In this document: piece after piece, positions 8,797 to 18,513 of the stretch
Numbering within the stretch: the first letter of the stretch is position 1
Layout: the number at the start of each line of letters is the position of its first letter
Origin: Vibrio anguillarum
GTDB lineage: Bacteria > Pseudomonadota > Gammaproteobacteria > Enterobacterales > Vibrionaceae
Assembly (NCBI RefSeq): GCF_001989995.2
Contig: NZ_JAHGUP010000025.1
Location: forward strand, 62,001-126,000
Reading direction: 5' to 3'
Length of the DNA stretch: 64,000 nucleotides
The notes under the pieces: model-generated
Told to the model about the DNA's origin: nothing
The model's input: the letters and a program-made list of their open reading frames with translations, nothing else
Databases searched by the model: none
Translations under genes and position numbers: made by a program

Positions 8797-10397
8797 TATT
8801 CAATCAATCCTTGGTCTTTTAAAATCGCGTTAATGAGATTGAGGCGATGCTCTGTCGAGTCCTTGTTTTCTGCCTCCATCTGCTGCATGGCTTTTTTACG
8901 AGCAATTAAGAACTGTCGATAGTCTTCATCTGGATGTGTATAGCTATACCCCAATCGATCAAGTGAGTCGTTTAGTTCACTCAACCGCCTAGCCTCTGCC
9001 TCGGTCAGAATCTCCTTTTCAAGAAGTTTTCGTCTATCTTCAATCACTTTACTAGTGTGCTGATCCAGCGTCGTTGCCATGTCAAACATGTCACTGGTTA
9101 GTATGCCATTGACGCCCATTCCGATAGGGCTCTCAAAGGGCGATTCCGCAAATGATTGCCCATCTGCATCTTTCCTGAGAACCTGAATTTGTTCCTTGTT
9201 CAGCTCAGCAATAGCCAACGGGTGATGCGTGACCATCAAAATATGGCAAAAACGATCATTAGGTATGAATCGCTTCAGGAACGAGTGATATTTAGCTGCC
9301 CATGCAGGGTTTAAGTGCGTATCCGGCTCATCAAGCAAGAACAAAGAGTCTTCCTCAACAGTAAACTCTAATAGCCCAAGTACAGTTAGCAGTTGCTGTT
9401 CACCTTCACTGAGCTCGCTGAACGACACGACTTCCCCATTTTTTAGTCGAACCTTAATGTGTACACTGCTTAGCAGGTCAGACAGCAAGGTGCTTTCGAG
9501 CATTTTGAAAAAGTTCTTAGCCCCTAGCCCTTGTGCCACTTTCTTCAGGCTGTAGAGATCAGGCAAAAATAAGTGAACAAACTCATTGTTTTTTCCTCTT
9601 CCTGTTAATGATGTTGACTCTTCTCGTTCTGCTTTTATCGCCCCCAGACTATGTGGCAACAATCTATTGAGGAACTCTCTGACGACGCCTTTAGCTCCCC
9701 AGAATAAGTCCTTTTTATTTATGCTGCTCCATTCTGTCGGCCTGCGGAAAACAAAGTGGACAGAATGAAAAGCGGTGATGCCTAGATGATCCTCTAGAAA
9801 CTCTCGCCCGGCACCTTTTTGCTGATTTAAGAAAAAAGCCAGCAGCACAAACTGACTGTGAAAAGGCTTGGCGTAGAAAAGAGGACGAACCTCGTCCTCG
9901 ATTTTCACCTGATTCTTTAGCAGTTGGTTATAAAACTTGGTCCTGTGCGGTTTAAACAAATCTTCCAGGCGATCACTGGGGCCTGAATAATAAGCGAACA
10001 AATGCTTTGGCAGGTAATCTGAATTGCCTTCCTTATCTCGTGTAACTTTGGATAAAGATATGCTTTCTGGCAGAGAGTACTGACCACTTTCGCCTAACGT
10101 CGATACTTGTATTTTGTGTTGCTGAATTGGCGTCGAGCCATACTCTGGAGACGCATCTACTTCGATACACCTATCTTGGGATGCTCCCAGTGAATACCTG
10201 AGTTTATAGCTAAATGGCGCGGGTTCATCGCCTAGGTCTAACGCACGAAAAATACGAACTAGCGCCTCAATCACGTTCGATTTACCGGAACCGTTTCGTC
10301 CAATAAGGACGGTCAACAGTTGCCTGTTGTCAAAATCAATCTCTAGGTCTTCAACGTTTTTAAAGCCACTGCGAATGTGCAAGTAATCTATTTTCAC
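8796..10397 (-). CDS. SMC/ABC-like ATPase, PtuA-like
   Basis: A 533-residue RecF/OLD-like ATPase with Walker A IGRNGSGKSN (about residue 33), signature LSEGEQQLLT, Walker B LFLLDEPDTHLNP and an H-loop HHPLAIAE. A poorly conserved middle and a charged tail of about 120 residues follow. It begins with a GTG overlapping the hsdS stop (TAGTG) and is itself overlapped by the HNH gene, so hsdS, this gene and the HNH gene form a coupled chain. As PtuA it would sense invading DNA and activate PtuB. No TOPRIM domain is visible, which argues against an OLD nuclease. Confidence 0.72.
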   Translation of the reverse strand: MKIDYLHIRSGFKNVEDLEIDFDNRQLLTVLIGRNGSGKSNVIEALVRIFRALDLGDEPAPFSYKLRYSLGASQDRCIEVDASPEYGSTPIQQHKIQVSTLGESGQYSLPESISLSKVTRDKEGNSDYLPKHLFAYYSGPSDRLEDLFKPHRTKFYNQLLKNQVKIEDEVRPLFYAKPFHSQFVLLAFFLNQQKGAGREFLEDHLGITAFHSVHFVFRRPTEWSSINKKDLFWGAKGVVREFLNRLLPHSLGAIKAEREESTSLTGRGKNNEFVHLFLPDLYSLKKVAQGLGAKNFFKMLESTLLSDLLSSVHIKVRLKNGEVVSFSELSEGEQQLLTVLGLLEFTVEEDSLFLLDEPDTHLNPAWAAKYHSFLKRFIPNDRFCHILMVTHHPLAIAELNKEQIQVLRKDADGQSFAESPFESPIGMGVNGILTSDMFDMATTLDQHTSKVIEDRRKLLEKEILTEAEARRLSELNDSLDRLGYSYTHPDEDYRQFLIARKKAMQQMEAENKDSTEHRLNLINAILKDQGLIE

Positions 10398-11995
10398 TAC
10401 TTGGCAGCCTTAAACTGACAGCTTTCGCCTTCACCCACTTTTTCGATCAAACTGAGCTCTAAAAGGCGTTTAAGCTCAACAAACAACTCATCAATGGCTT
10501 TAAATGTCTCGACTGACGCACTGTCAAATAGCTGCTGTGCTGTCATGGCCTTTTTGGCAGACTTTAGCTGGGACAGCAATTCGCTCTTATCATCAACCGT
10601 TTTTGGTGTTAGCTGAGATTGAATGGAGCTTATGTCAGCCTGTTCTAACGTGGTTTCTTCTCGATCTATAGGTTGCTCATCAATGACATCTACTGATTGC
10701 GGTTGAGCAACTCGATCAGCCTTGTCAGTGAAAGGTTCAAACAGCTCACCACGAAACGCTCGTGCAAGGATTGATTGCGTGAGCTTATCAACACGAAGCT
10801 TTGCAGCATCATATTTGCGCTCGACCGCATTTGCCAGTTCAAGTAACTCTCCAACCTTGCGAACTATCTCAGCCTGCTCATCCAGCTCCGGATAGCTAAT
10901 CGGTGCAGCTGATACGACAGCTTGATTAATTTTGGGCATATTGCCCGCTGTACCTGTTGCATTGTCTCGAAAATATTTGCGTACTTTTTCTGAAGATAGG
11001 GCTAAATGTAGGTACTTCGGCAATACCTTAGAGTTGGCTCGGAATTTCATAATCAGATCGGGGTATACATATTTATCATCTTCCCCTTCATACAAAGCAC
11101 TCACTCCGACATAGTCGATGCTGTTCGCTCTTTGTATGAGCAGATCACCATTCTTAACCCAAAGGTGCGAACTACTGTCGATATCCAAATTCACATACTT
11201 AAAGCACCCTTCGATAAATGTGCCCTGAGTGGTTGAAGAAAGGGTCAAATTTCGATAAGGAGTAGGTCCAACAACACCTTTAGGTGACCTTCCATTTCTT
11301 GGCTTTGCCAAAATTAAGTTGATTAGCTCTGCCTCGTGCCATTTTTTATCACCATCAGAACTCCAGCCATCTGTTAACTCACCCGATGTAGCAAGTTCGA
11401 TAACTACTCTCCGAAAACGTTTTAAAAGCAGAGGAACTTTTTCTAAGCGGGACTGAGCCATCCCCAACTTTTCGAAGATTGAATCTAACTTCTCGACAAT
11501 TCGGGATTGCTCAGCCAAAGGAGCCAATGGAATTTCTGTATCAAGTACTTTAGATTTGCTCAACTCTACTTGGTTTGTAGTCCCGGTATACAAGGAAGCA
11601 ATCTCAAATTGAATTTTTGGTGATTTAATCCAGTAGAACAGATAGCTAGGTATAACCTTGGTAGTATTGCTACGGACGATTGTTACATGGCTATCCACTA
11701 CTTTCGCTTTTGCTGCTTCTGCTTCATCTAACAAGCAGGCTCTTCCGATTGTACCAGTGCCTGTAGAGTTCCATAGAATATCGCCAGCTCTGATGTACCT
11801 TTCCTCAGTATATTTTTCCCAAGTGTCTTCTCTTACATACTTCAAGTGCTCTTCTTGGATTCCATTCCAACGAATAGCTTTCTGGTTAATCACAGGAAAT
11901 GCGTTTTTTTCAGAGTACTTTGGACCTTTTCCTCGCTGGACATAGGTTGTTACTTCCCCGATGGTTGATCGAATCCAGTTTGAAGGCAGAGTCAT
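10397..11995 (-). CDS. hsdS: Type I restriction specificity subunit HsdS
   Basis: HsdS selects the split recognition sequence of a type I restriction-modification complex. The 532-residue protein has two target-recognition domains, each followed by a conserved helical spacer (LAPLAEQSRIVEKLDSIF near 175, LDEQAEIVRKVGELLELA near 370). An unusual extra C-terminal region of about 110 residues ends in a helical domain (SAKKAMTAQQLFDSA...). The start overlaps the hsdM stop by ATGA. The tail may contact a partner; that is inference. Confidence 0.93.
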   Translation of the reverse strand: MTLPSNWIRSTIGEVTTYVQRGKGPKYSEKNAFPVINQKAIRWNGIQEEHLKYVREDTWEKYTEERYIRAGDILWNSTGTGTIGRACLLDEAEAAKAKVVDSHVTIVRSNTTKVIPSYLFYWIKSPKIQFEIASLYTGTTNQVELSKSKVLDTEIPLAPLAEQSRIVEKLDSIFEKLGMAQSRLEKVPLLLKRFRRVVIELATSGELTDGWSSDGDKKWHEAELINLILAKPRNGRSPKGVVGPTPYRNLTLSSTTQGTFIEGCFKYVNLDIDSSSHLWVKNGDLLIQRANSIDYVGVSALYEGEDDKYVYPDLIMKFRANSKVLPKYLHLALSSEKVRKYFRDNATGTAGNMPKINQAVVSAAPISYPELDEQAEIVRKVGELLELANAVERKYDAAKLRVDKLTQSILARAFRGELFEPFTDKADRVAQPQSVDVIDEQPIDREETTLEQADISSIQSQLTPKTVDDKSELLSQLKSAKKAMTAQQLFDSASVETFKAIDELFVELKRLLELSLIEKVGEGESCQFKAAK

Positions 11996-13524
11996 AGCAT
12001 CACCTCTTCTGAAGCCTCTACCCCTCCAAGGTCCACCAAAATTGACTGCAAATCTGTGATAGCACCGACCAGTTCCTCAATCGCTTCGGCAATAAGTTCA
12101 TCAGGCTCTGGTAAACTGGCCGCATCTTCCAAGCTATCATCACGGATCCAAGCCAAATCTAGCGAGTCATCTTTGGCTTTAATCTCATCACGGGTAAACG
12201 CACGCAAGCGGCAAGTATCGATATTACCGACAGCACTACCGTTTTGATGGTTATCGATAAACGCTTGGCGCTGCTTTTCGTCAACTTGTGTTAGGTCCCT
12301 GCCCACAGCACGGTAGAACTCATCAAAGTGCTCTTTTTCCAAGACGGTACGCTTGCCAAACTTTGGCATATTGACACGAAGGTCGTACACCCACACTTTT
12401 TTGGTGTTGCCTTTGTCTTGATTGATATTTGTTGGCTTATCAAAGAACAGCACATTGGTCTTAACACCTGCTGCGTAGAAAATGCCTGTAGGCAAGCGCA
12501 AGATAGTGTGCAGATTGCATTTTTCCATCAGGTCATTACGAATTTTACGACCTGTCGATCCTTCAAATAGCACGTTATCAGGTAATACGACAGCAGCTCT
12601 GCCACCAGGCTTGAGCATAACGTGGTACATGGCATGCAAAAACGCCAGTTGCTTGTTGCTGGTGTAATGCACAAGATCATCACGGGTTGGTATGCCACCA
12701 CCTTGCTTGGTACCAAATGGTGGGTTAGCAAGAATGAGCGATGCTTTTGGTAAGGCTTTACCCTCGTTCGATAGCGTATCGCCGTACAAAACACCAGAGT
12801 TTTCATCGTCCACTGCCAAGTCATGCAACATCAGGTTCATCATTGCCAAGCGGCGCGTATCGGGCACTAACTCCATGCCAAAGAAGGTGTCATGCTGGTA
12901 GCTGTCGTAATCAGCTTCATCCAGCCCCATCACATCGAAATTATTCTCCATGTATTGATGGGCGGCAATCAAAAAGCCGCCAGTGCCCGCTGTAGGGTCA
13001 ACGATAACGTCACCTTTTTGATTTTGACGTTTATCTCTTGGGGTTGGCTTCATTAGCTCAACCATTACCTCAATCAATACACGAGGGGTAAAGTACTGGC
13101 CTGCCCCTGATTTTTTCTCGCTCGCGTTGATTTCAAGCAAGCCTTCGTACATGTCGCCCAAGCCTTCTTGCTTAGCCGAGTACCAGTCAAGCTTGTCTAT
13201 CTCTGTGACCAGCTTTGTCAGTGTGGCTGGTTTACGAATACAGGTTGAAGCGTTGTTGAAAATTGCTTTAGTGATAAGTGAACCGTGCGAGCCCAAATGA
13301 ACCAGCAACTTTTTGTATTCTTCAAGGCGAGTCGCAGCATTGAAGTTTTCAATGTCTGCCCAACGGTACCCCTCGGGGATCAGCTTTTCTTGACCTGTTT
13401 CTTCTACCATTTTCAAGAAAACGAGGAATGTCAGCTCGTTAAGGTATTCATTGTAAGTAACACCATCGTCACGTAGTAAATGACAAAGGCTCCAAAGTTT
13501 GTTGATTAAGTCTTGTGTGCTCAT
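11992..13524 (-). CDS. hsdM: Type I restriction N6-adenine methyltransferase HsdM
   Basis: The 510-residue modification subunit methylates adenine and forms the core complex with HsdS. An N-terminal helical HsdM_N domain is followed by the SAM-binding motif (VDPTAGTGGF, about residue 175) and the catalytic motif NPPF (about 265), with the GQYFTPR element before the fold. It follows hsdR by 42 bp and overlaps hsdS by 4 bp. Confidence 0.95.
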   Translation of the reverse strand: MSTQDLINKLWSLCHLLRDDGVTYNEYLNELTFLVFLKMVEETGQEKLIPEGYRWADIENFNAATRLEEYKKLLVHLGSHGSLITKAIFNNASTCIRKPATLTKLVTEIDKLDWYSAKQEGLGDMYEGLLEINASEKKSGAGQYFTPRVLIEVMVELMKPTPRDKRQNQKGDVIVDPTAGTGGFLIAAHQYMENNFDVMGLDEADYDSYQHDTFFGMELVPDTRRLAMMNLMLHDLAVDDENSGVLYGDTLSNEGKALPKASLILANPPFGTKQGGGIPTRDDLVHYTSNKQLAFLHAMYHVMLKPGGRAAVVLPDNVLFEGSTGRKIRNDLMEKCNLHTILRLPTGIFYAAGVKTNVLFFDKPTNINQDKGNTKKVWVYDLRVNMPKFGKRTVLEKEHFDEFYRAVGRDLTQVDEKQRQAFIDNHQNGSAVGNIDTCRLRAFTRDEIKAKDDSLDLAWIRDDSLEDAASLPEPDELIAEAIEELVGAITDLQSILVDLGGVEASEEVML

Positions 13525-13566
13525 CGTTGTTCTTAGTTCATTTAAATTGTTGGGTATTGTAACCGA

Positions 13567-16500
13567 TTATGCGGTTTCTTTACGGTCATCATCCGACCAA
13601 ATAGCACGGTTAAATTGCGCGAGGACATCAACTACGGGCTGTTCGAAAAGCTTGTTCGCTCGTTGGAGACCACCAAGGCGTTGCTTAAAAATGCCTTCGT
13701 TGAGGTTAGACTCGTCAACAACGATGTTGGCTTTCATCTGGGCGGCGATAGTTTCCAACCACTCTCGTTGTGGCGTTTTCCAGGCACGACTCGCAAGTAT
13801 TTTCTGCAAGGCATTATCAACACGTTGCTCATACGGAATAAGGGCCTCACCAATTGCGGCTTGTCGAATAAAACCAATAATTCGGGCGGCGATGTCCTCG
13901 TTTTTAACTTCTTTCCACGCTACTTTTAGCTCTTCCTCTCTAAATTCGTTTTTTTCCAACTCTACAACGAGTTGCTTGAGGTCAGTTCGTGTCAGCTCCC
14001 ATGGTCTTTGGATAACCGTTTGTAGTGCTACCATTCGGTTGCTGTTTGCGTTTACGAATGCAGCAAAGGATTTCAAATAGTCCTCTGGTTTCTGACCGCT
14101 GCCATAGCCCGTTGATGTGCCAGTGACATCATCAGGCTTGTCTGATATCACTATTTTGTTTCGACCACTGCCGCCCTGCACTTTCATATCAAGAAGCTCG
14201 CCTAAGCCAGGATGGCTAACAAACCAACTCGCCACATCTTCTGTGTTCATTGCTTTCAGTTCTTTGGCGAACTCTTTCGGCGGCTTGCCAACGATTCGCT
14301 CAAATTCATCCTGTTGAAGTGGTGTTAAGTGGTTCTTTTTGCTTTGCAGTTTGGCAAGAAATTGATCTTTAGCCAGCTCTTGCAGTTTGGTATCCGCCCC
14401 CTTGGTGATCTCTTGCTCCAACTCAGAGAAGGTAATGTCGACCTTGGTCACAACAGGTTTCATTGTGTTCACTTTCTCAAGCTGTTTGTAGATATCTACA
14501 GCATCGTAGATGCGGAATCGCTCTTTACCTATCTCATCACAACGGCGCGTAGCTCGACCAAGCATTTGCTCGAACAAGATGCGGCTGTTGACACGTCGCA
14601 AGAACACTAGGTTGCAGATGCTCGGCACATCGACACCCGTCGTTAACAAATCCACGGTTACGGCAATATTCGGTAAGCGGTCATTTTTGAACAAACGTAT
14701 TTTTTCCAGCGGCTTATCCGAGGCACCCGTAATTTTCTGAATTGCCTCATCTTCAACTTCGCCGTGGTAGTCTTCACACGCTTGTTTTAATGCTTCTACG
14801 ACTTCATCTGCGTGGCGGTCTGTTACACAGAAAATCAATGACTTTTCTTGTGAGTACGGGTTTAGAGAATCGCTTTCGATTAGCCACTTACAGATCACTT
14901 TGGTGAACTCTGGGGCGATTACTTTTCTATTAAAATCCGAAACATCAAAATCCAACTCATCTGGCGTATGAATCAAATCAAGCTGCTGAGTTTGCGGATC
15001 ATAAACTTGAACTTCTTCGTTAACCTGATAGTTGATTCCTTCCGTATTTAACTTGGTGTGAATACGAACAGGCGGTGAGTGATCGACTAAGTACCCATCA
15101 ATCACAGCTTCGGTATAGCTGTAAGAGAATACTGGCTCACCGAATATATCGACTGTGTGAATCGCAGGTGTAGCGGTCAAACCCACTTTAAAGGCATCAA
15201 AATATTCGATAACAGCTCGGTACTTGGACATATAGTCTTTTTGGTCCCGAAACTTAATCTCAGTATCGCTGAGTTCTCGGTCAAGCAAATATCCACGGTG
15301 GCACTCATCGACCACGATACAATCGTACTGACCTACACCTGGTTTTGAAGCATTTTCTGATGGGTACATGATGCGCTTCACCAAGCCCTGCACTGTCGCT
15401 ACATGTACTTTGGTGTCGTCATCAGGTACGGCTTTCGGGGCCTTATCCGGCTCCATGCCCATCACTTCGAAGGTGTCTGCGAAAGTATTGAGGTTTTCCA
15501 TTCGCACTTCACCAAAATCTACCGAGGCTTGAACGCCCAAAGCACTTCTATCGACCAAGAACAGAATTCGACGAAAACGTTGTGCTTTCAGCAGTCTATA
15601 TACCAAGGCTATACAGGTTTTTGTCTTACCCGTTCCCGTTGCCATTGCCACCAGCGCCTTTTCTTCTCCATCTTTGATCGCTTTTTCTACAGAGAGGATG
15701 GCTGCTTTTTGATAGTCACGGAGCTTTAACTCGTACTCAAAACCCATTTCATCCAACTCTGCGTTGGCTTTTTGAGGTGTTTGACGCAAGTATTCTTTTA
15801 GCTCGGGGGGGGTGTACCAGCCTTTGAGGGCTTTTCTACGATTGGTACTGTCTCTGACGTCTAAAAACCAAATACCGCTTTCTTGCTTTAGCTGTTTTAA
15901 ATACGCACGGCCATTGGTGGCAAACACCACTGGTACCAAAAATTCATTGTGCTGGGTCACTTCAACGTTGCTTGGTAAGTGCTGGATACCTTTTGCATAG
16001 CGTTTTGCTTGATCAACTGCGCCATACACATTCTTCGCAGATTTTTTCGCCTCAATGGTTGCTACGAGAGTCATTCCCATAAAAAGCGCATAGTCTGCCG
16101 GACCTGATTTTGTGGGCCATTCTGCGATGGCTCTATTCTTGTTCGGTTCAGGCCTCGCACCTTTTGAATATCGAAGATTTTCAGTATCGGCTTCCCATCC
16201 GGCATCCACCAATTGCTGATCAATAATGACTCTAGTTTCAGCTTCATCCATTTCAAAAAGAGATTTTTCAATTCTTTGAATTTCAGATACTTGATCCGCT
16301 TTGGATTTAGAATGGAACATTTGGCGATATAGGATATTTGCTTCATCCATCTTAAGGCGATAAGAAGACAAAGTCTTCTCTTGCTCTTCGGCAAGCTCTT
16401 CCCAAATCGCCTTTTCCTCGGCCATTTTTTCAGCGCGCTGCTTCTCTGCTTGCGCTTTATCAGCCTCAACTTTGCTAAGTTCTTCAGCGACTCTGATACG

Positions 16501-17001
16501 ATCTTCTGTTCGCTGAGATTCAACTTTCAATCTCTCAACTTGCTCTTCGAGTTGGCGAACATAGTCTGAGGGGTCTTCTGGTTTTACGAACTTCTGAATC
16601 TTAAAGCCTTTAGCTGCATCGCCACCGAAAGTGATGTGGAACCACATCGACAACGCATGACCAACCATCAGAGCTTTTAGTGCATCTCTGTGTGTACCAC
16701 TGTCAAAAGCATGTGTTGCACTATTGCCAAGTTTACGAATCGTATGGAAGGCATCTCGAACGTTATCATCAAGACGCAGAACGCAATCTAGCTCTTTGAG
16801 AAGATCAATTTGCTTAACGTTAGCACCATACTCAACACCAACACGTGAAGCTATTGTTTGTGCAATAGCCTCTCCCAACTGACGCACGTTGACTAACGCT
16901 GTATTTGGAAATGGGACAAAGTTTCTTTCTGCGCTCTCTGCTAGTTTAAAAAGCCAATCATGGTGTGATTTTAGGAAATCAAAATTACTGAAGTCTGCCA
17001 T
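13567..17001 (-). CDS. hsdR: Type I restriction endonuclease subunit HsdR (EcoEI-like)
   Basis: A 1144-residue motor and nuclease subunit. The order is an N-terminal helical DUF4145-like domain (1-130), a coiled coil rich in Glu/Lys (about 145-240), a PD-(D/E)xK nuclease domain (IEAKK near 315), then an SF2 translocase with Walker A ATGTGKT (about 457), DECH box (VVDECHRGY), LTATP and the QMLGRATR motif, and an EcoEI-type C-terminal domain. All key motors and nuclease residues are intact, so the enzyme should be active. It is followed directly by hsdM and hsdS. Confidence 0.95.
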   Translation of the reverse strand: MADFSNFDFLKSHHDWLFKLAESAERNFVPFPNTALVNVRQLGEAIAQTIASRVGVEYGANVKQIDLLKELDCVLRLDDNVRDAFHTIRKLGNSATHAFDSGTHRDALKALMVGHALSMWFHITFGGDAAKGFKIQKFVKPEDPSDYVRQLEEQVERLKVESQRTEDRIRVAEELSKVEADKAQAEKQRAEKMAEEKAIWEELAEEQEKTLSSYRLKMDEANILYRQMFHSKSKADQVSEIQRIEKSLFEMDEAETRVIIDQQLVDAGWEADTENLRYSKGARPEPNKNRAIAEWPTKSGPADYALFMGMTLVATIEAKKSAKNVYGAVDQAKRYAKGIQHLPSNVEVTQHNEFLVPVVFATNGRAYLKQLKQESGIWFLDVRDSTNRRKALKGWYTPPELKEYLRQTPQKANAELDEMGFEYELKLRDYQKAAILSVEKAIKDGEEKALVAMATGTGKTKTCIALVYRLLKAQRFRRILFLVDRSALGVQASVDFGEVRMENLNTFADTFEVMGMEPDKAPKAVPDDDTKVHVATVQGLVKRIMYPSENASKPGVGQYDCIVVDECHRGYLLDRELSDTEIKFRDQKDYMSKYRAVIEYFDAFKVGLTATPAIHTVDIFGEPVFSYSYTEAVIDGYLVDHSPPVRIHTKLNTEGINYQVNEEVQVYDPQTQQLDLIHTPDELDFDVSDFNRKVIAPEFTKVICKWLIESDSLNPYSQEKSLIFCVTDRHADEVVEALKQACEDYHGEVEDEAIQKITGASDKPLEKIRLFKNDRLPNIAVTVDLLTTGVDVPSICNLVFLRRVNSRILFEQMLGRATRRCDEIGKERFRIYDAVDIYKQLEKVNTMKPVVTKVDITFSELEQEITKGADTKLQELAKDQFLAKLQSKKNHLTPLQQDEFERIVGKPPKEFAKELKAMNTEDVASWFVSHPGLGELLDMKVQGGSGRNKIVISDKPDDVTGTSTGYGSGQKPEDYLKSFAAFVNANSNRMVALQTVIQRPWELTRTDLKQLVVELEKNEFREEELKVAWKEVKNEDIAARIIGFIRQAAIGEALIPYEQRVDNALQKILASRAWKTPQREWLETIAAQMKANIVVDESNLNEGIFKQRLGGLQRANKLFEQPVVDVLAQFNRAIWSDDDRKETA

Positions 17002-17007
17002 GACGTA

Positions 17008-17913
17008 TTATCCTTCGAAAAATTCTTCATCAATGCGTTTTAAGTAAATCACTTGCTCATCACGGCTACCGATGGTGTAGCGGAGCATCAATTTGGCTAA
17101 CTCTTTGCCATTAATCAGTACGATGCGCATGCCTAAATCTTTTGCAGTTTGAACAGCGGAAGGAGTGAAATCAGAGGTAGTAATAAAGATGCCTTTCTGT
17201 GCTTTCTTGAGGTTAAGTGCGCCAAAGAAGTCGCGAATATTGCTAGAGCTGATGTTGGCACCTTCTGCATAACGTTTCGCTTGAATGTATACCTGGTCAA
17301 CACCCAATGGATCTTGATTTATAACGCCATCAACACCGTTGTCACCACTTTTACCCAAGGTGTGAGCCATACCCTCTCCAGTGCCGCCATACCCCATGGC
17401 AAGAAGCAGCTCTATTAGTAGCTGTTCGAAAAATGCGGGGCTGACTTTACGTGTACGGGCAAGAATTTCCGAGGCTAGCGTATCATTGATTTGTTTATAG
17501 GCCGCGCGCAGAACTTCGTCTGGCGTTGCATCATTGTTAGACAGCGTTGTCTCTTCGACTTTGCTTGAATCCCCATTTTTTTGCTTAGTGAAAGCGTTGA
17601 AGTCATCAAAATGTTTAAGGTATTGGTTATTTATCTCTTCGCCACTGATTAGAGCATCTTGCCCCAACTCTGTTATCACGAAATGACCACGCCTTGTTGA
17701 GTCCAAAAGCCCTGCTTTCGTTAGATAGGTTTTGGCCCATCCGACGCGGTTTGTAAAAGCTGCTTGTCGTCCACTGGGAAGAAGCTCTGTTCTCTCGTCT
17801 TCTGACAGATTGAAATGCTCCGCTAGCAAGTCTACAACGTTGCTAAGCTTAACTTCTTCATTCTTCGCAGCCTCTAAGACTGGCTTCATTAAATCTTGAT
17901 AACTTGGAAGCAC
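17008..17913 (-). CDS. mrr: Mrr-type restriction endonuclease (type IV)
   Basis: The 301-residue protein has an N-terminal Mrr winged-helix domain (LPSYQDLMKPVLEAA... RRGHFVITELG) and a C-terminal Mrr_cat domain with the PD-(D/E)xK core: DNGVDGVI near 190, then QAKR near 213, and FFGAL. Mrr enzymes cut DNA with foreign methylation. It ends 6 bp before hsdR, so it is the first gene of the hsd-ptu operon. A methyl-dependent nuclease beside a methyltransferase must tolerate the host's own marks. Confidence 0.88.
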   Translation of the reverse strand: MLPSYQDLMKPVLEAAKNEEVKLSNVVDLLAEHFNLSEDERTELLPSGRQAAFTNRVGWAKTYLTKAGLLDSTRRGHFVITELGQDALISGEEINNQYLKHFDDFNAFTKQKNGDSSKVEETTLSNNDATPDEVLRAAYKQINDTLASEILARTRKVSPAFFEQLLIELLLAMGYGGTGEGMAHTLGKSGDNGVDGVINQDPLGVDQVYIQAKRYAEGANISSSNIRDFFGALNLKKAQKGIFITTSDFTPSAVQTAKDLGMRIVLINGKELAKLMLRYTIGSRDEQVIYLKRIDEEFFEG

Positions 17914-17992
17914 TACACACCCTAACCATTTTGACTTTTAATTTCGGCAATATACCAAGACATACAATCAGTTACATTGATATCCGTTACGT

Positions 17993-18382
17993 TTATTTGG
18001 ACTTGCCAGCCAATCCAACTATTAATGCTCCCAAGGCCGCTCCCGCAATGAAAGTACCTACATTGCTCCCCCCTTCAGATTTAGCTTTTGTTGCGTTAGC
18101 TCTTAGCTGGGCTTGTACGGAGACTTGTTCACTATCCTGAAGATTGTTAACCGTATTCACAACTGAATGAAATAGCACCTCAGGATCAATACCCAGAGCT
18201 TTGGCACATTCAAACATCTGGTCGACTGAGAACGTTGACTTTCCAGACTCGAGGCGACTGTAGCTAGCTTGCGAGAGGCCCATATTCTCAGCTAATACGC
18301 TCTGCTCAACCCCTAGTTCTTTTCGTTTGTTCGCGACGACTACGCCCAAAATCGATGAGTAAGAAACCATTTTCTCTTGCAT
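17993..18382 (-). CDS. XRE-family regulator with C-terminal membrane segment
   Basis: About 129 residues, with an N-terminal helix-turn-helix (VEQSVLAENMGLSQASYSRLESGKS) and, unusually, a C-terminal glycine-rich hydrophobic helix (GTFIAGAALGALIVGLAG) that would place it at the membrane. I chose the ATG at 18382 (GGTGGT upstream) over a TTG at 18400; 18370 is also possible. It lies 79 bp before mrr and is divergent from the LRAT gene, so it may control both. The membrane anchor is an observation; signalling through it is a guess. Confidence 0.72.
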   Translation of the reverse strand: MQEKMVSYSSILGVVVANKRKELGVEQSVLAENMGLSQASYSRLESGKSTFSVDQMFECAKALGIDPEVLFHSVVNTVNNLQDSEQVSVQAQLRANATKAKSEGGSNVGTFIAGAALGALIVGLAGKSK

Positions 18383-18405
18383 TTGCACCACCAATAACAA
18401 ATTTA

Positions 18406-18423
18406 CACTTGATCAATTAAGTG
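18406..18423. promoter_or_regulatory. Possible operator of the XRE/LRAT divergent promoter
   Basis: An inverted repeat CACTT-N8-AAGTG lies in the 131-bp AT-rich space between the divergent XRE and LRAT genes, 24 bp upstream of the XRE ATG. Position and symmetry suit a self-binding XRE repressor. It is short, so chance cannot be excluded. Confidence 0.35.
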
Positions 18424-18513
18424 CATAGGTATAGATTAAATGCATTGATATACGTTTTACGCATTTCAATGTTTTTATTGCATACAAATACTTTAATTTA
18501 AAAAGGATAATTT

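Noticed and set aside
7918..10397. A retron, because HNH and ATPase proteins of this type accompany reverse transcriptases
   Set aside because: No reverse transcriptase or msr/msd-like inverted repeat is present near the pair; the genes join hsdS directly.
8796..10397. OLD-family nuclease for the ATPase next to hsdS
   Set aside because: The SMC/ABC motifs are present, but no TOPRIM motif (conserved Glu, DxD) is seen in the C-terminal part.
16071..16523. Long overlapping frames inside hsdR, hsdM, recN and nanH
   Set aside because: They lie in alternate frames of clearly real genes, and their composition is that of shadow translation.
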